Shown here piece after piece: positions 50,577 through 58,658 of a stretch of 64,000 nucleotides of DNA; position 1 is the stretch's first letter, and each line of letters starts with the position of its first letter. The notes beneath the pieces were generated by a model that was not told the DNA's origin, searched no databases, and saw nothing but the letters and a program-made list of their open reading frames with translations. This DNA is from Anaerolineales bacterium (GTDB lineage: Bacteria > Chloroflexota > Anaerolineae > Anaerolineales > Villigracilaceae): the NCBI GenBank assembly GCA_020851785.1, contig JADZCC010000039.1, positions 43,710 through 107,709 of the forward strand. The letters are read 5' to 3'. The position numbers were made by a program, and so were the translations under genes.

Positions 50577-52454
50577 ATGTCCCGCACTCACGTTCGCAAC
50601 CGCTTCGTCCTAATTGGCGACTTGGCCCTCATCATCGTTTCGGTGTTGGGGAGTTTCGCCCTGCGTCTGGATGTGAGTCAGCTTCCTTATTATTTCCCCG
50701 CCGCATTAATCATGTGTTTTGTGGCCTTGGCCATAAAAGTCCCCGTTTATTTTTCGTTCGGCTTGTATCGGCGCTTATGGATGTACGCCAGCACGAACGA
50801 GCTTCGCCTGATTACGTTTGCCGTCGCTACGGCTTCAGTCTTAACGTCCGGCCTGATGCTCCTGCTGATTAACTTCAACCTTGTGCAACCCGGTATGCCG
50901 CGTTCGGCGCTGGGCATAGATTGGCTCCTCTCGCTAGTGTTGATTGGCGGCTCGCGCTTTGCCTTGCGCATTCTGGCCGAACAAACCTCGCACGCGCGAA
51001 GCGAAAAAGCCAGGCGCGTTTTAATTGTCGGCGCAGGCGATGCCGGAGCGTTGGTGGTGCGCGAATTGCAAAGGTCTTCCCCCCTCAACCTGATTCCGAT
51101 TGGCTTTTTGGACGATGACCCCGCCAAACAGCGTCATCAAATTTATGGGGTTTCGGTGATTGGCAAAATTGAAGAGATTGCCGTAATTTTGGAAAGCCAG
51201 CGAGTGGACGAGGTTGTGATTGCCATTCCTTCGGCCTCTGGCAAGGTGATTCGTTTGGTTAACGACGCATGTCGCGCCAAAGGCATTCCTTCGCGCACCA
51301 TGCCCGGCATTTACGAATTGCTCGGCGGCAAAGTCAGCGTGAACCGCCTGCGCGAAGTGGATATTACCGATTTACTGCGCCGCCAGCCGGTGAAGATTGA
51401 TAATCAATTGATTGGCGCCAACTTAACCGGCAAGCGAATTTTAGTCACTGGCGCGGGCGGCTCGATTGGGCGCGAAATTTGCCGTCAGGTGGCGCGTTGG
51501 AGTCCGGCTTCGCTGATTTTGTTGGGGCATGGCGAAAACAGCATTTTTGAATCCCTCCTCGAACTGCGCGAGAATTTCCCCGCGCTTTCGCTTGCGCCAG
51601 TCATTGCAGATGTGCGCGACGCGCAACGCCTGCAGGAAATTTTCAAGTTACATCAGCCGCAGATGGTCTTTCACGCCGCCGCGCATAAACACGTTCCGTT
51701 GATGGAGGCGAATGTGGAAGAGGCGGTCACGAACAATGTCATCGGCACAAGAAATGTCGTTAGTACGGCCAGCAAGTTTGGGGTGGCGCGGCTCGTTTTA
51801 ATTTCCACGGACAAGGCCGTGCGGCCCATCAGCGTGATGGGCGCCACCAAGCGCATCGCCGAGATGATCGTCCTCGACGCCGCGCAACGGAGCGGATACG
51901 CTTATTCGGTTGTGCGTTTTGGCAACGTGTTGGGCAGTCGCGGGAGCGTCGTTCCGCGTTTCAAAAATCAAATCGCCAATGGCGGCCCGGTTACGGTGAC
52001 GCACCCGGAAATGTATCGCTATTTTATGACCATCCCCGAAGCCGTGCATTTGGTTCTGCAGGCCGCTTCGATGGGCCAGGGCGGCGAAGTCTTTATGCTC
52101 AACATGGGCGAGCAGGTGCGGATTTTGGACTTGGCGGAAGACTTGATTAAACTTTCCGGCTTGGAACCGCATCGCGATATTGAAATTGAATTTTCGGGCA
52201 TTCGCCCGGGCGAAAAATTGCGCGAAGATTTATGGGAGGAGGGAATGCAGTTTGAGCCAACGCAACACTCCGAAATTTTTAGGGCGGCGGAGGAGGAAAA
52301 AGTGGATGGCGCCGGGTTGGCGCGCGCGATTGAACAACTGGCGTTCCATGCGCATCAATCCGAGACCGAAAGCCTGATTCAGACCCTCAACGATTTTCTA
52401 CCCTCCGGCTCGGTGCGCTCCGCGCCGCCGCCAGAAATCACTTCTTTAACCTGA
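50577..52454 (+). CDS. Membrane nucleotide-sugar 4,6-dehydratase (PglF/WbpM/CapD type)
   Basis: A 625-aa protein. Four N-terminal membrane helices (about 10-125), a CoA-binding-like Rossmann domain (about 145-260; IVGAGDAGALVVREL) and a C-terminal SDR catalytic domain (about 280-560; VTGAGGSIGREICRQ). The active-site block STDKAVRPISVMGATKR has Met where classical SDRs have Tyr, as in PglF/WbpM UDP-GlcNAc 4,6-dehydratases. It would make a 4-keto-6-deoxy sugar for the polysaccharide. A gap holding only the heptamer repeat separates it from the epimerase; no ribosome binding site is visible. Confidence 0.93.
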   Translation: MSRTHVRNRFVLIGDLALIIVSVLGSFALRLDVSQLPYYFPAALIMCFVALAIKVPVYFSFGLYRRLWMYASTNELRLITFAVATASVLTSGLMLLLINFNLVQPGMPRSALGIDWLLSLVLIGGSRFALRILAEQTSHARSEKARRVLIVGAGDAGALVVRELQRSSPLNLIPIGFLDDDPAKQRHQIYGVSVIGKIEEIAVILESQRVDEVVIAIPSASGKVIRLVNDACRAKGIPSRTMPGIYELLGGKVSVNRLREVDITDLLRRQPVKIDNQLIGANLTGKRILVTGAGGSIGREICRQVARWSPASLILLGHGENSIFESLLELRENFPALSLAPVIADVRDAQRLQEIFKLHQPQMVFHAAAHKHVPLMEANVEEAVTNNVIGTRNVVSTASKFGVARLVLISTDKAVRPISVMGATKRIAEMIVLDAAQRSGYAYSVVRFGNVLGSRGSVVPRFKNQIANGGPVTVTHPEMYRYFMTIPEAVHLVLQAASMGQGGEVFMLNMGEQVRILDLAEDLIKLSGLEPHRDIEIEFSGIRPGEKLREDLWEEGMQFEPTQHSEIFRAAEEEKVDGAGLARAIEQLAFHAHQSETESLIQTLNDFLPSGSVRSAPPPEITSLT

Positions 52455-52461
52455 TTCAATC

Positions 52462-53448
52462 ATGCCTCAAGTTTCTCTTCCGCAGTGGAATCAATTTATT
52501 GAAAGTCAACCAGACGCGCATTTGCTTCAAATGGGCGAATGGGGCGAACTTAAAAACGAGTTTGGCTGGCAGGCTGTGCGCCTGCTCGCCGAAGGAATTG
52601 GCGCGCAAATCCTCTTTCGCCGTTTGCCTTTGGGGCTGTCTTTTGCTTATCTGCCCAAGCCGGTTTTTAGCGGAAATTTATCGGCGGTGAGCGATGCGTT
52701 TTGGGAGGAAGTGAATGCGGTCTGCAAAAAGCGCCGCGCCATCTTCCTGAAAATTGAGCCGGACGTCTGGAGCGGCGAATTTCATTATCAGACTTCCGCC
52801 TTGCGCATTTCCCCGCAGAACATTCAGCCGCCGCGGACGATTACCATTTCAATCAAAGAGGCCGAAGCGGCGATCCTTGCGCGGATGAAGCCGAAGTGTC
52901 GTTACAACATTCGGCTGGCGGAGAAGAAGGAAATTCGCGTGCGGGTTTGGGACGACTTGCGCGCCTTTCATGCGCTGATGACGGTCACCGGCGGGCGCGA
53001 TGGCTTCGGCGTTCATTCCGAAGCGTATTATCAACGCGCTTACGAATTGTTTCAGCCCAAAGGCGCTTGTGAATTGCTGGTGGCGGAATATGCGGGCGAG
53101 CCGTTGGCCGCGCTGATGGTTTTCGCGCATGGCAAACGCGCCTGGTATGTGTATGGCGCTTCCAATGATCGGGAACGCAACCGAATGCCAACGTATTTAC
53201 TGCAATGGGAGGCGCTCCGTTGGGCGCAAGCGCGCGGGTGTGAAGAATATGATTTGTGGGGCGTGCCGGATGCGAATGAAGATGCGCTTGAATCTCAATT
53301 TGAAACGCGGCACGACGGGTTGTGGGGCGTCTATCGTTTTAAGCGGGGATTTGGCGGCGAAGTGAAACGCGCGGCGCAGGCTGTGGACCGAGTCTATAAC
53401 CCGGCGTTGTATTGGTTATATACCATGTATATTCTGCGTAAGCTGTAA
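52462..53448 (+). CDS. FemX-like peptidyltransferase (copy 1)
   Basis: A 328-aa member of the FemABX family (two GNAT-like domains). Family blocks are SQPDAHLLQMGEWGELK near the N-terminus, KPKCRYNIRLAEKKEI (about residue 138), VYGASNDRERNRMPTYLLQWEALRWA and EYDLWGVPDA, ending in GVYRFKRGFGGE. FemX-type enzymes use aminoacyl-tRNA to add amino acids to the peptidoglycan stem peptide. It starts 7 bp after the dehydratase gene, in line with cell-envelope work. A close paralogue follows 11 bp downstream. Confidence 0.88.
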   Translation: MPQVSLPQWNQFIESQPDAHLLQMGEWGELKNEFGWQAVRLLAEGIGAQILFRRLPLGLSFAYLPKPVFSGNLSAVSDAFWEEVNAVCKKRRAIFLKIEPDVWSGEFHYQTSALRISPQNIQPPRTITISIKEAEAAILARMKPKCRYNIRLAEKKEIRVRVWDDLRAFHALMTVTGGRDGFGVHSEAYYQRAYELFQPKGACELLVAEYAGEPLAALMVFAHGKRAWYVYGASNDRERNRMPTYLLQWEALRWAQARGCEEYDLWGVPDANEDALESQFETRHDGLWGVYRFKRGFGGEVKRAAQAVDRVYNPALYWLYTMYILRKL

Positions 53449-53459
53449 AGGACGAACGT

Positions 53460-54614
53460 TTGAATCCGCAAATTTCCAATTGCTGGAATCAGTTAATCTC
53501 CAAATTGCCCAACCCGCATTTTTTGCAATCCCATGAATGGGGGCAGGTTAAGGCGCAGGCTGGCTGGGTTCCCTATTATGCCGTTTGGACCGAATCCGAA
53601 TTTTACGTTACGCAAAATTTTGCGGAAGCCGAAGGTCAAACGCCGTTGGCGGCTTGTTTAATCCTTAAACGGACGGTTTCTTTTCGCGGGCTGATCAAAG
53701 CCAGCATTTTGTACGCGCCGAAGGGCCCGCTGTTGGATTGGTCAAACCCGACTTTGCGAATGCGCGTGTTGAATGATTTGCAAAACTTTGCAAAAACGCA
53801 GAAAGCCATCTTTATCAAAGTGGATCCGGATGTGGAGTTGGGGCGGGGAGTCCCGGACAGCGTGGAAGCTGTTGAGGATTCCACCGGCCCGGCCGTGAGC
53901 GGGGAATTGAAGCGCGGCGGCTGGCGTTTTTCGGCTGATCAAATCCAATTCCGCAATACCGTTTTGATTGATTTGAATCCAGACGAAGAATCTTTATTGA
54001 TGAAGATGAAGCCGAAGACGCGTTACAACATCCGCCTGGCGGAAAAGAAAGGCGTTGTTCTGCGCGTGGGCAAAAAAGAGGATTTGCCGAACTTGTATAA
54101 GATGTACGCTGAAACCTCGGTGCGCGACGGCTTTGTGATTCGCGATGAAAACTATTATCAGATGGTTTGGAAGACGTTCCTTGAAAATTGCGAGTCGCAA
54201 GCCGAGCCGCAAGCCCTGCCTTTGATTGCAGAGGCTGGCGGCGAAGCGCTGGCGGCGATCTTTTTATTTATCTTTGGAAAGCGCGCGTATTACGTGTATG
54301 GGATGTCGAGAAATTTACAGCGCGAGAAAATGCCAACCTATTTACTGCAATGGGAGGCGTTGAAAATTGCGAAAGCGCAGGGCTGTGAAGTGTACGACCT
54401 GTGGGGCGCGCCGGAGGTTTTTGATGAAAGCGATTCGCTGTGGGGCGTCTACCGTTTTAAGGAAGGCCTGGGCGGGCAGGTGGCGCGGACGTTGGGCGCG
54501 TATGATTTCGCGCCAAATTTATTTTTATACAAACTCTACGCCGAAGTAATGCCACAGATTCTAAATTGGATGCGCGCGCGCGGAAAGAAGCAAACCAGAC
54601 AGGGGCTGGAGTAA
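53460..54614 (+). CDS. FemX-like peptidyltransferase (copy 2, TTG start)
   Basis: A 384-aa FemABX protein, clearly a tandem duplicate of the preceding gene: KPKTRYNIRLAEKKGV, YYVYGMSRNLQREKMPTYLL and VYDLWGAPEV align directly. It is longer mainly because of an insert at about residues 120-150 (ELGRGVPDSVEAVEDSTG) and a longer tail ending in MRARGKKQ. The start is TTG with AAGGA 8 nt upstream; no ATG is suitable. The two copies may add different residues in sequence, as FemX, FemA and FemB do. Confidence 0.87.
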   Translation: MNPQISNCWNQLISKLPNPHFLQSHEWGQVKAQAGWVPYYAVWTESEFYVTQNFAEAEGQTPLAACLILKRTVSFRGLIKASILYAPKGPLLDWSNPTLRMRVLNDLQNFAKTQKAIFIKVDPDVELGRGVPDSVEAVEDSTGPAVSGELKRGGWRFSADQIQFRNTVLIDLNPDEESLLMKMKPKTRYNIRLAEKKGVVLRVGKKEDLPNLYKMYAETSVRDGFVIRDENYYQMVWKTFLENCESQAEPQALPLIAEAGGEALAAIFLFIFGKRAYYVYGMSRNLQREKMPTYLLQWEALKIAKAQGCEVYDLWGAPEVFDESDSLWGVYRFKEGLGGQVARTLGAYDFAPNLFLYKLYAEVMPQILNWMRARGKKQTRQGLE

Positions 54615-54628
54615 GGGAGAAGCGAAAA

Positions 54629-55384
54629 ATGAAAATTGGGATCGTTGGCGCGATGGATGAAGAACTGATTTCCATTCGCGCGTTTATGCAGGGTTTGAAA
54701 AAAATCGAAACGGGGAAACGCCTGTTTTGGAGCGGAGCCGCAGACGGGCATGAAATTTACCTGACGCGTTGCGACCCGGGCAAGGTGAATGCGGCCATTG
54801 CCACCCAGCAAATGCTGGATCTGTTTTCAGTGGAATTGCTTTTTAACATGGGGAGTTCGGGGGCTTTGACGCCGGAATTGGAAGTGGGGGATTTGGTCAT
54901 CGCCGCTGAATTGATTCAACACGACTTTGACTTGACCGATTGGGGACTGGCTCCCGGCGAATTGCTCTTTGACGTTTTTGTTTCCAAACCCGCGGGCCAA
55001 TTGCAGTTTAGAAAGCAACAAACCTTTTCGGCAGACGAAAGGCTGACAGCCCTGGCGCTCAAGGTTTCGCAGGGCGTTTCGCTGAGTCCTCTGGCTGGAT
55101 ATGCCCCTAAAATATATTCAGGCAGAATCTTAAGCGGCGATCAATTTATCGGCAGGGTCGAAAAAGCGCAGTGGTTATGGGATACGCATCGGGGGTTGTG
55201 TGCGGATATGGAAGCCGCCGCGATTGCCCACGTCTGTCAGGTTAATCAAGTTCCATTTCTTTGCGTTCGCGCCATTTCAGATAAGGCCGATCATTCGGCG
55301 ACGGTCAGTTTTACGGACTTTCTCGTCGAAGCCACTGCAAATTACGGAAAACTCTTTGAGGCGCTCATTAAAGCGCTGAAATGA
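54629..55384 (+). CDS. mtnN: 5'-methylthioadenosine/S-adenosylhomocysteine nucleosidase
   Basis: A 251-aa cytosolic nucleosidase that releases adenine from MTA, SAH and 5'-deoxyadenosine. The N-terminus KIGIVGAMDEELISI matches the family exactly, the nucleobase/ribose site includes MGSSGAL and ADMEAAAIAHVC, and the catalytic Asp is in RAISDKAD. The start at 54629 follows GGGAGAAG; a frame extended 21 codons upstream has no site. Removal of 5'-deoxyadenosine also supports radical SAM enzymes such as the one at 38-39 kb. Confidence 0.93.
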   Translation: MKIGIVGAMDEELISIRAFMQGLKKIETGKRLFWSGAADGHEIYLTRCDPGKVNAAIATQQMLDLFSVELLFNMGSSGALTPELEVGDLVIAAELIQHDFDLTDWGLAPGELLFDVFVSKPAGQLQFRKQQTFSADERLTALALKVSQGVSLSPLAGYAPKIYSGRILSGDQFIGRVEKAQWLWDTHRGLCADMEAAAIAHVCQVNQVPFLCVRAISDKADHSATVSFTDFLVEATANYGKLFEALIKALK

Positions 55385-55512
55385 TTCTGGCCATCCTGGC
55401 CACCGACACTTTTCTTTTGGGACGCGGATATTTCCAAGCTTTCAATTGAACAAGGCGCTTTTTCGCGCCCAATTTTGAAGGCGCCACGTTGCCAGAACTG
55501 ATCTTCAATAAA

Positions 55513-55998
55513 CTATTCGCGTTCCAGGCGGCCTTCGAGATAATCTAAAACAAACTGGAGCGAAGCCTCTGAAGAATTGAATTTATTTTCTTTGCGTTCG
55601 CCCGTCCATAAAAAGTGACGCGCCCAATCTCCGCTGGGAGTGGAAAGCCCAACCCAGGTTGTGCCCACCGGTTTTTCGGGCGTGCCTCCGCCGGGCCCGG
55701 CAATTCCGCTGACGCTGACGGCAATCTCCACGTTGAAAATGGAGCGCGCGCCGCGCGCCATTTGAATCACAACCTCCCGACTCACCGCGCCGACTGAATT
55801 GAGCGTCTCCCACGAGACGCCCAATATGGCGACTTTAGCTTCATACGCATACGCCACCACGCCGCCCATAAAATATTCCGAAGAGCCGGGCAGGTTTGTA
55901 ATCCGGTCCGCGATTAACCCGCCCGTGCAGGATTCGGCGGTGGCCAGCTTCAGCGAGCGGGCGCGCAATAATCTGGCAATCTGTTCTTCCAATATCAT
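55513..55998 (-). CDS. pncC: Nicotinamide-nucleotide amidohydrolase (CinA C-terminal domain, PncC)
   Basis: A 161-aa stand-alone CinA-C domain, which deamidates nicotinamide mononucleotide to nicotinate mononucleotide in NAD recycling. Signature blocks LATAESCTGGLIADRITN (about residue 17), GGVVAYAYEAK and SVSGIAGPGGGTPEKPVGTTWVG are complete. The N-terminal MoaB-like half of full CinA is absent, as in E. coli PncC. Start at 55998 has GGAG 9 nt upstream. It is transcribed away from the kinase gene from a shared palindromic promoter. Confidence 0.93.
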   Translation of the reverse strand: MILEEQIARLLRARSLKLATAESCTGGLIADRITNLPGSSEYFMGGVVAYAYEAKVAILGVSWETLNSVGAVSREVVIQMARGARSIFNVEIAVSVSGIAGPGGGTPEKPVGTTWVGLSTPSGDWARHFLWTGERKENKFNSSEASLQFVLDYLEGRLERE

Positions 55999-56019
55999 CT
56001 TGTAACGCTCCAATCGTAG

Positions 56020-56048
56020 CCGCGATTATACTTCGGGTATAATCGCGG
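56020..56048. promoter_or_regulatory. Back-to-back divergent promoters within a perfect palindrome
   Basis: Arms CCGCGATTATAC (56020-56031) and GTATAATCGCGG (56037-56048) are perfect inverted repeats around TTCGG. Each arm carries a TATAAT box: 56038-56043 for the kinase gene (ATG 6 nt later, leaderless) and 56030-56025 on the minus strand for pncC (26 nt before ATG). The symmetry suggests a shared operator or simply mirrored promoters. Confidence 0.65.
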
Positions 56049-56049
56049 A

Positions 56050-58080
56050 ATGCCTATTTGGACCGGAAAGAAATTAAACAAAGTAACGATTGGCGAGTTG
56101 GTGGCGCGTGGCGGCATGGCGGAAGTATACGTTGGCGACCACGCCACCTTGAATCGCAAAGTGGCCGTCAAAATCATGCGCGACCACATGGACGGCGCTT
56201 CCGAGGCGCGAAATCGTTTTGAGCGTGAAGCCCGCGTCATGGCGGGGATGCGGCATCAAAACATCATCCAAGTCTATGATTATGATGTAATCGAAGACCA
56301 GCCCTGTTTGGTGATGGAATATATGCCGGGCGCGTCTTTGGGCGTTTACCTTAAAGCCCTGCATCAACGCGGGGAAAAACTTCCCTTTGACGCCATCGCC
56401 AAGCTGATTAAACCGCTGGCCGCCGCCATTGATTACGCCCACAGCCAAAACATCGTCCACCGCGACATCAAACCCGCCAACGTGCTGTTGCGTTCTGCCA
56501 GCGGACCGATTGACCCCAACCTCCCCCTGCCTGCGGATATCGAACCGATCCTTTCGGACTTTGGGCTGGTTCGCCTACTGGACGCATCCATCCAAACCTC
56601 TACAGGCGCCATCTCCGGCACGCCCGCCTACATGAGTCCCGAACAGGCGCGCGGCGATGCGGTTGATTCGCGCACCGATATTTACTCGCTGGGCGTGATG
56701 CTCTATGAAATGCTGGCTGGCGGCGTGCCTTTTGAATCAGAATCTTCTTTTGGGTTGCTGATGAAGCACCTCAACGAACCGCCGCCGCACATCCTCGGGC
56801 TTTCCAGCGATTTACAAGCCGTGATTGATCGCGCGCTGGCGAAAGACCCCGCGCGGCGTTACGCTACCGCTACCGATCTGGCGAATGAATTTATCGCTGT
56901 CTTCAGCGGTCAAACCGTCTCCGTAGACACATCCAATCAATTGAAACTGGCCAGACAAGCCGCCGAAAAGAAAGATCGGCTGGCCCAACCTGGCGGGCCA
57001 GCCTGGCTGAAACTACTCGGCGCGCTCCTGCTGATTGGCGTGTTGGCCGCGGCTGGTTTTGCCCTTTACGCCGGCAAAAACGGAAAAGACAAATCGGTTG
57101 CGCAGGCGCGCTTCACCGATTTCAACAACAACATGGACAAGCTCTTCGTCTCCACCAGTTTGGAAGCGCCTCCGACTGGAATGCACTATGAAGTTTGGCT
57201 TCTCTCAGAAGCCAGCGAAGTGAAGCGCGATATTGGCTCGGTGAGCGCGGGCGATTCCGGCCATGGTCAGTTAACGTATGTGGATGCTGAAGGGCAAAAT
57301 ATTCTGTCGCTGTTTGACCAAATTCAAATCACGCTTGAGACGGATCAAGGCGCCCCGCAGAATAAAACCTCCGGTACGGTGGTCGCCTCGCTGACGCTTC
57401 CCGCTAAAGCGCTGGTCCACATCCGACATTTGCTGGTGGCCTTCTCGGATGCGCCCGATAAAACTGCGTTGATTCAGGGCCTCTGGTTTGGCGCGGATCA
57501 AGTATCCGCCACCACAGACGAACTTCAAAAGGCGTTTGAGGAAAATAACGAAGAATTGGTGCGTAGAAAAACTGAAGAGATAATCAATCAATTGGTCGGC
57601 AGGGATAACGCGACCTTATATAAAGACTGGGATGGAAACGGAACCGTGGACAACCCCGGCGACGGCTACGGTTTGCTGTCAAATGGCGAGCCCGGGTACA
57701 GCGATCGGGGTTACATCCCACAGGTGATTTCCCACGCCAACTTCTCCATCTCCGCTCCAGATGCCAGCCCAAACATCCAGTCCAACGGGCAGAAGGTGAT
57801 TGTTTCCGCACAGAACATGCAGAGTTGGGCGCAGGAATTACTGAACAAAGCGCAGGAACTTCAGAATATGCCTTATGGCGACGAGATGGCTCCGCTAATC
57901 GCTGAAATTCACCTGCTGGCCGATCGCCTTGTGCTGGGCGAAGATAAAAATGGTAATCAGACGATTGAGCCGTTGGATGGCGAAGGCGGAGCTGACACGG
58001 CGTACGAATCTGCGTATGATATGGCCCTGATGCAACTGCTCTCTGGCGCGCGCCGCACCCCGCCAACGGCCTTGCCGTAA
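56050..58080 (+). CDS. PknB-like serine/threonine kinase with anti-sigma-like ectodomain
   Basis: A 676-aa membrane kinase. Catalytic domain about 10-285: glycine loop ARGGMAEVY, Lys in VAVKIM, catalytic HRDIKPANVLL, DFGL and GTPAYMSPEQ are all intact. A juxtamembrane stretch leads to one helix at about 318-341. The external part (342-676) has no PASTA repeats. Its first half (LFVSTSLEAPPTGMHYEVWLL) resembles the C-terminal domain of RskA-type anti-sigma factors; the rest is helical with a DWDGNGTVDNPGDG loop of calcium-binding type. It has a leaderless start and a strong terminator downstream. Confidence 0.9.
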   Translation: MPIWTGKKLNKVTIGELVARGGMAEVYVGDHATLNRKVAVKIMRDHMDGASEARNRFEREARVMAGMRHQNIIQVYDYDVIEDQPCLVMEYMPGASLGVYLKALHQRGEKLPFDAIAKLIKPLAAAIDYAHSQNIVHRDIKPANVLLRSASGPIDPNLPLPADIEPILSDFGLVRLLDASIQTSTGAISGTPAYMSPEQARGDAVDSRTDIYSLGVMLYEMLAGGVPFESESSFGLLMKHLNEPPPHILGLSSDLQAVIDRALAKDPARRYATATDLANEFIAVFSGQTVSVDTSNQLKLARQAAEKKDRLAQPGGPAWLKLLGALLLIGVLAAAGFALYAGKNGKDKSVAQARFTDFNNNMDKLFVSTSLEAPPTGMHYEVWLLSEASEVKRDIGSVSAGDSGHGQLTYVDAEGQNILSLFDQIQITLETDQGAPQNKTSGTVVASLTLPAKALVHIRHLLVAFSDAPDKTALIQGLWFGADQVSATTDELQKAFEENNEELVRRKTEEIINQLVGRDNATLYKDWDGNGTVDNPGDGYGLLSNGEPGYSDRGYIPQVISHANFSISAPDASPNIQSNGQKVIVSAQNMQSWAQELLNKAQELQNMPYGDEMAPLIAEIHLLADRLVLGEDKNGNQTIEPLDGEGGADTAYESAYDMALMQLLSGARRTPPTALP

Positions 58081-58083
58081 CCT

Positions 58084-58128
58084 TGGAATCAAAAACTCCA
58101 GCCCGCCGGGCTGGAGTTTTTGATTCCA
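58084..58128. terminator. Long perfect bidirectional terminator
   Basis: A 21-bp perfect stem beginning TGGAATCAAAAACTCCAGCC (58084-58104 with 58108-58128) and a 3-nt loop. Internal A/T runs give a U-tract on both strands, between the convergent kinase and DUF4190 genes. Confidence 0.88.
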
Positions 58129-58136
58129 GAGAGTGA

Positions 58137-58442
58137 TTATGGAGCAAAGCTGGGGAATTGAATTTGTCCGGTATAGCCGAGGTAGGCGCCATAAGCGGCA
58201 TTCCCACAGCCAGCAATTAAGCCGAGGGCGCATAAGGCGATGCCGATCAGCGCGAAGGTCTTTTGAGAAGGGTCTTTCATCCCCAAAAAGCCCAGCACAA
58301 TCCCAACCAGCGCCAGCGGGATTCCGCAAATGGGAAAGAACCAGGCGCAGAGGTTAATGACGCCCAAAACCAGGGAGGCAATTGCCATCATTTTTTCGTT
58401 CCCGCCTGATGTAGGGGTTCCTACAGGTTGATTTGATTCCAT
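58137..58442 (-). CDS. DUF4190-like small membrane protein
   Basis: A 101-aa protein with a Gly/Ser/Thr N-terminal tail (1-18) and two or three hydrophobic helices (about 18-53 and 60-90). The pattern 'A..SLVLGV..L..W..P..G.PLALVGIVLGFLG.....G..A..GIALC.LG' is typical of DUF4190 proteins, often found near or fused to signalling and zinc-ribbon modules; function unknown. AAGGAG lies 8 nt before ATG and a TATAAT box (58477-58472, minus strand) about 30 nt upstream. Confidence 0.8.
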   Translation of the reverse strand: MESNQPVGTPTSGGNEKMMAIASLVLGVINLCAWFFPICGIPLALVGIVLGFLGMKDPSQKTFALIGIALCALGLIAGCGNAAYGAYLGYTGQIQFPSFAP

Positions 58443-58646
58443 CTTACATTCTCCTTTTTGATTTTTGGGCCATTATATGCTCGAATGGATTGAATAGTAC
58501 TTATGGCATAAATTTTGGCGAAGCTCCCGCAGACCAGCCCTGATTTTAAGTTTATTTTTATCGCCATCAAGTATATTAACGGCATCCCTGTTGTGGCATG
58601 AAGGTCGCCCTGCAAATTGCTTTTAGCGAGAATTTAGAACCAGCGA

Positions 58647-58652
58647 TAAAAT
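58647..58652 (+). promoter_or_regulatory. -10 box (TAAAAT) of uvrC, leaderless spacing
   Basis: TAAAAT ends 6 nt before the ATG at 58659; no Shine-Dalgarno is present. Confidence 0.45.
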
Positions 58653-58658
58653 AGCGAT

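Noticed and set aside
57584..58216. 210-codon antisense frame across the kinase 3' end
   Set aside because: It spans the bidirectional terminator and part of the DUF4190 gene, with an Arg/Pro-rich translation. Not a gene.
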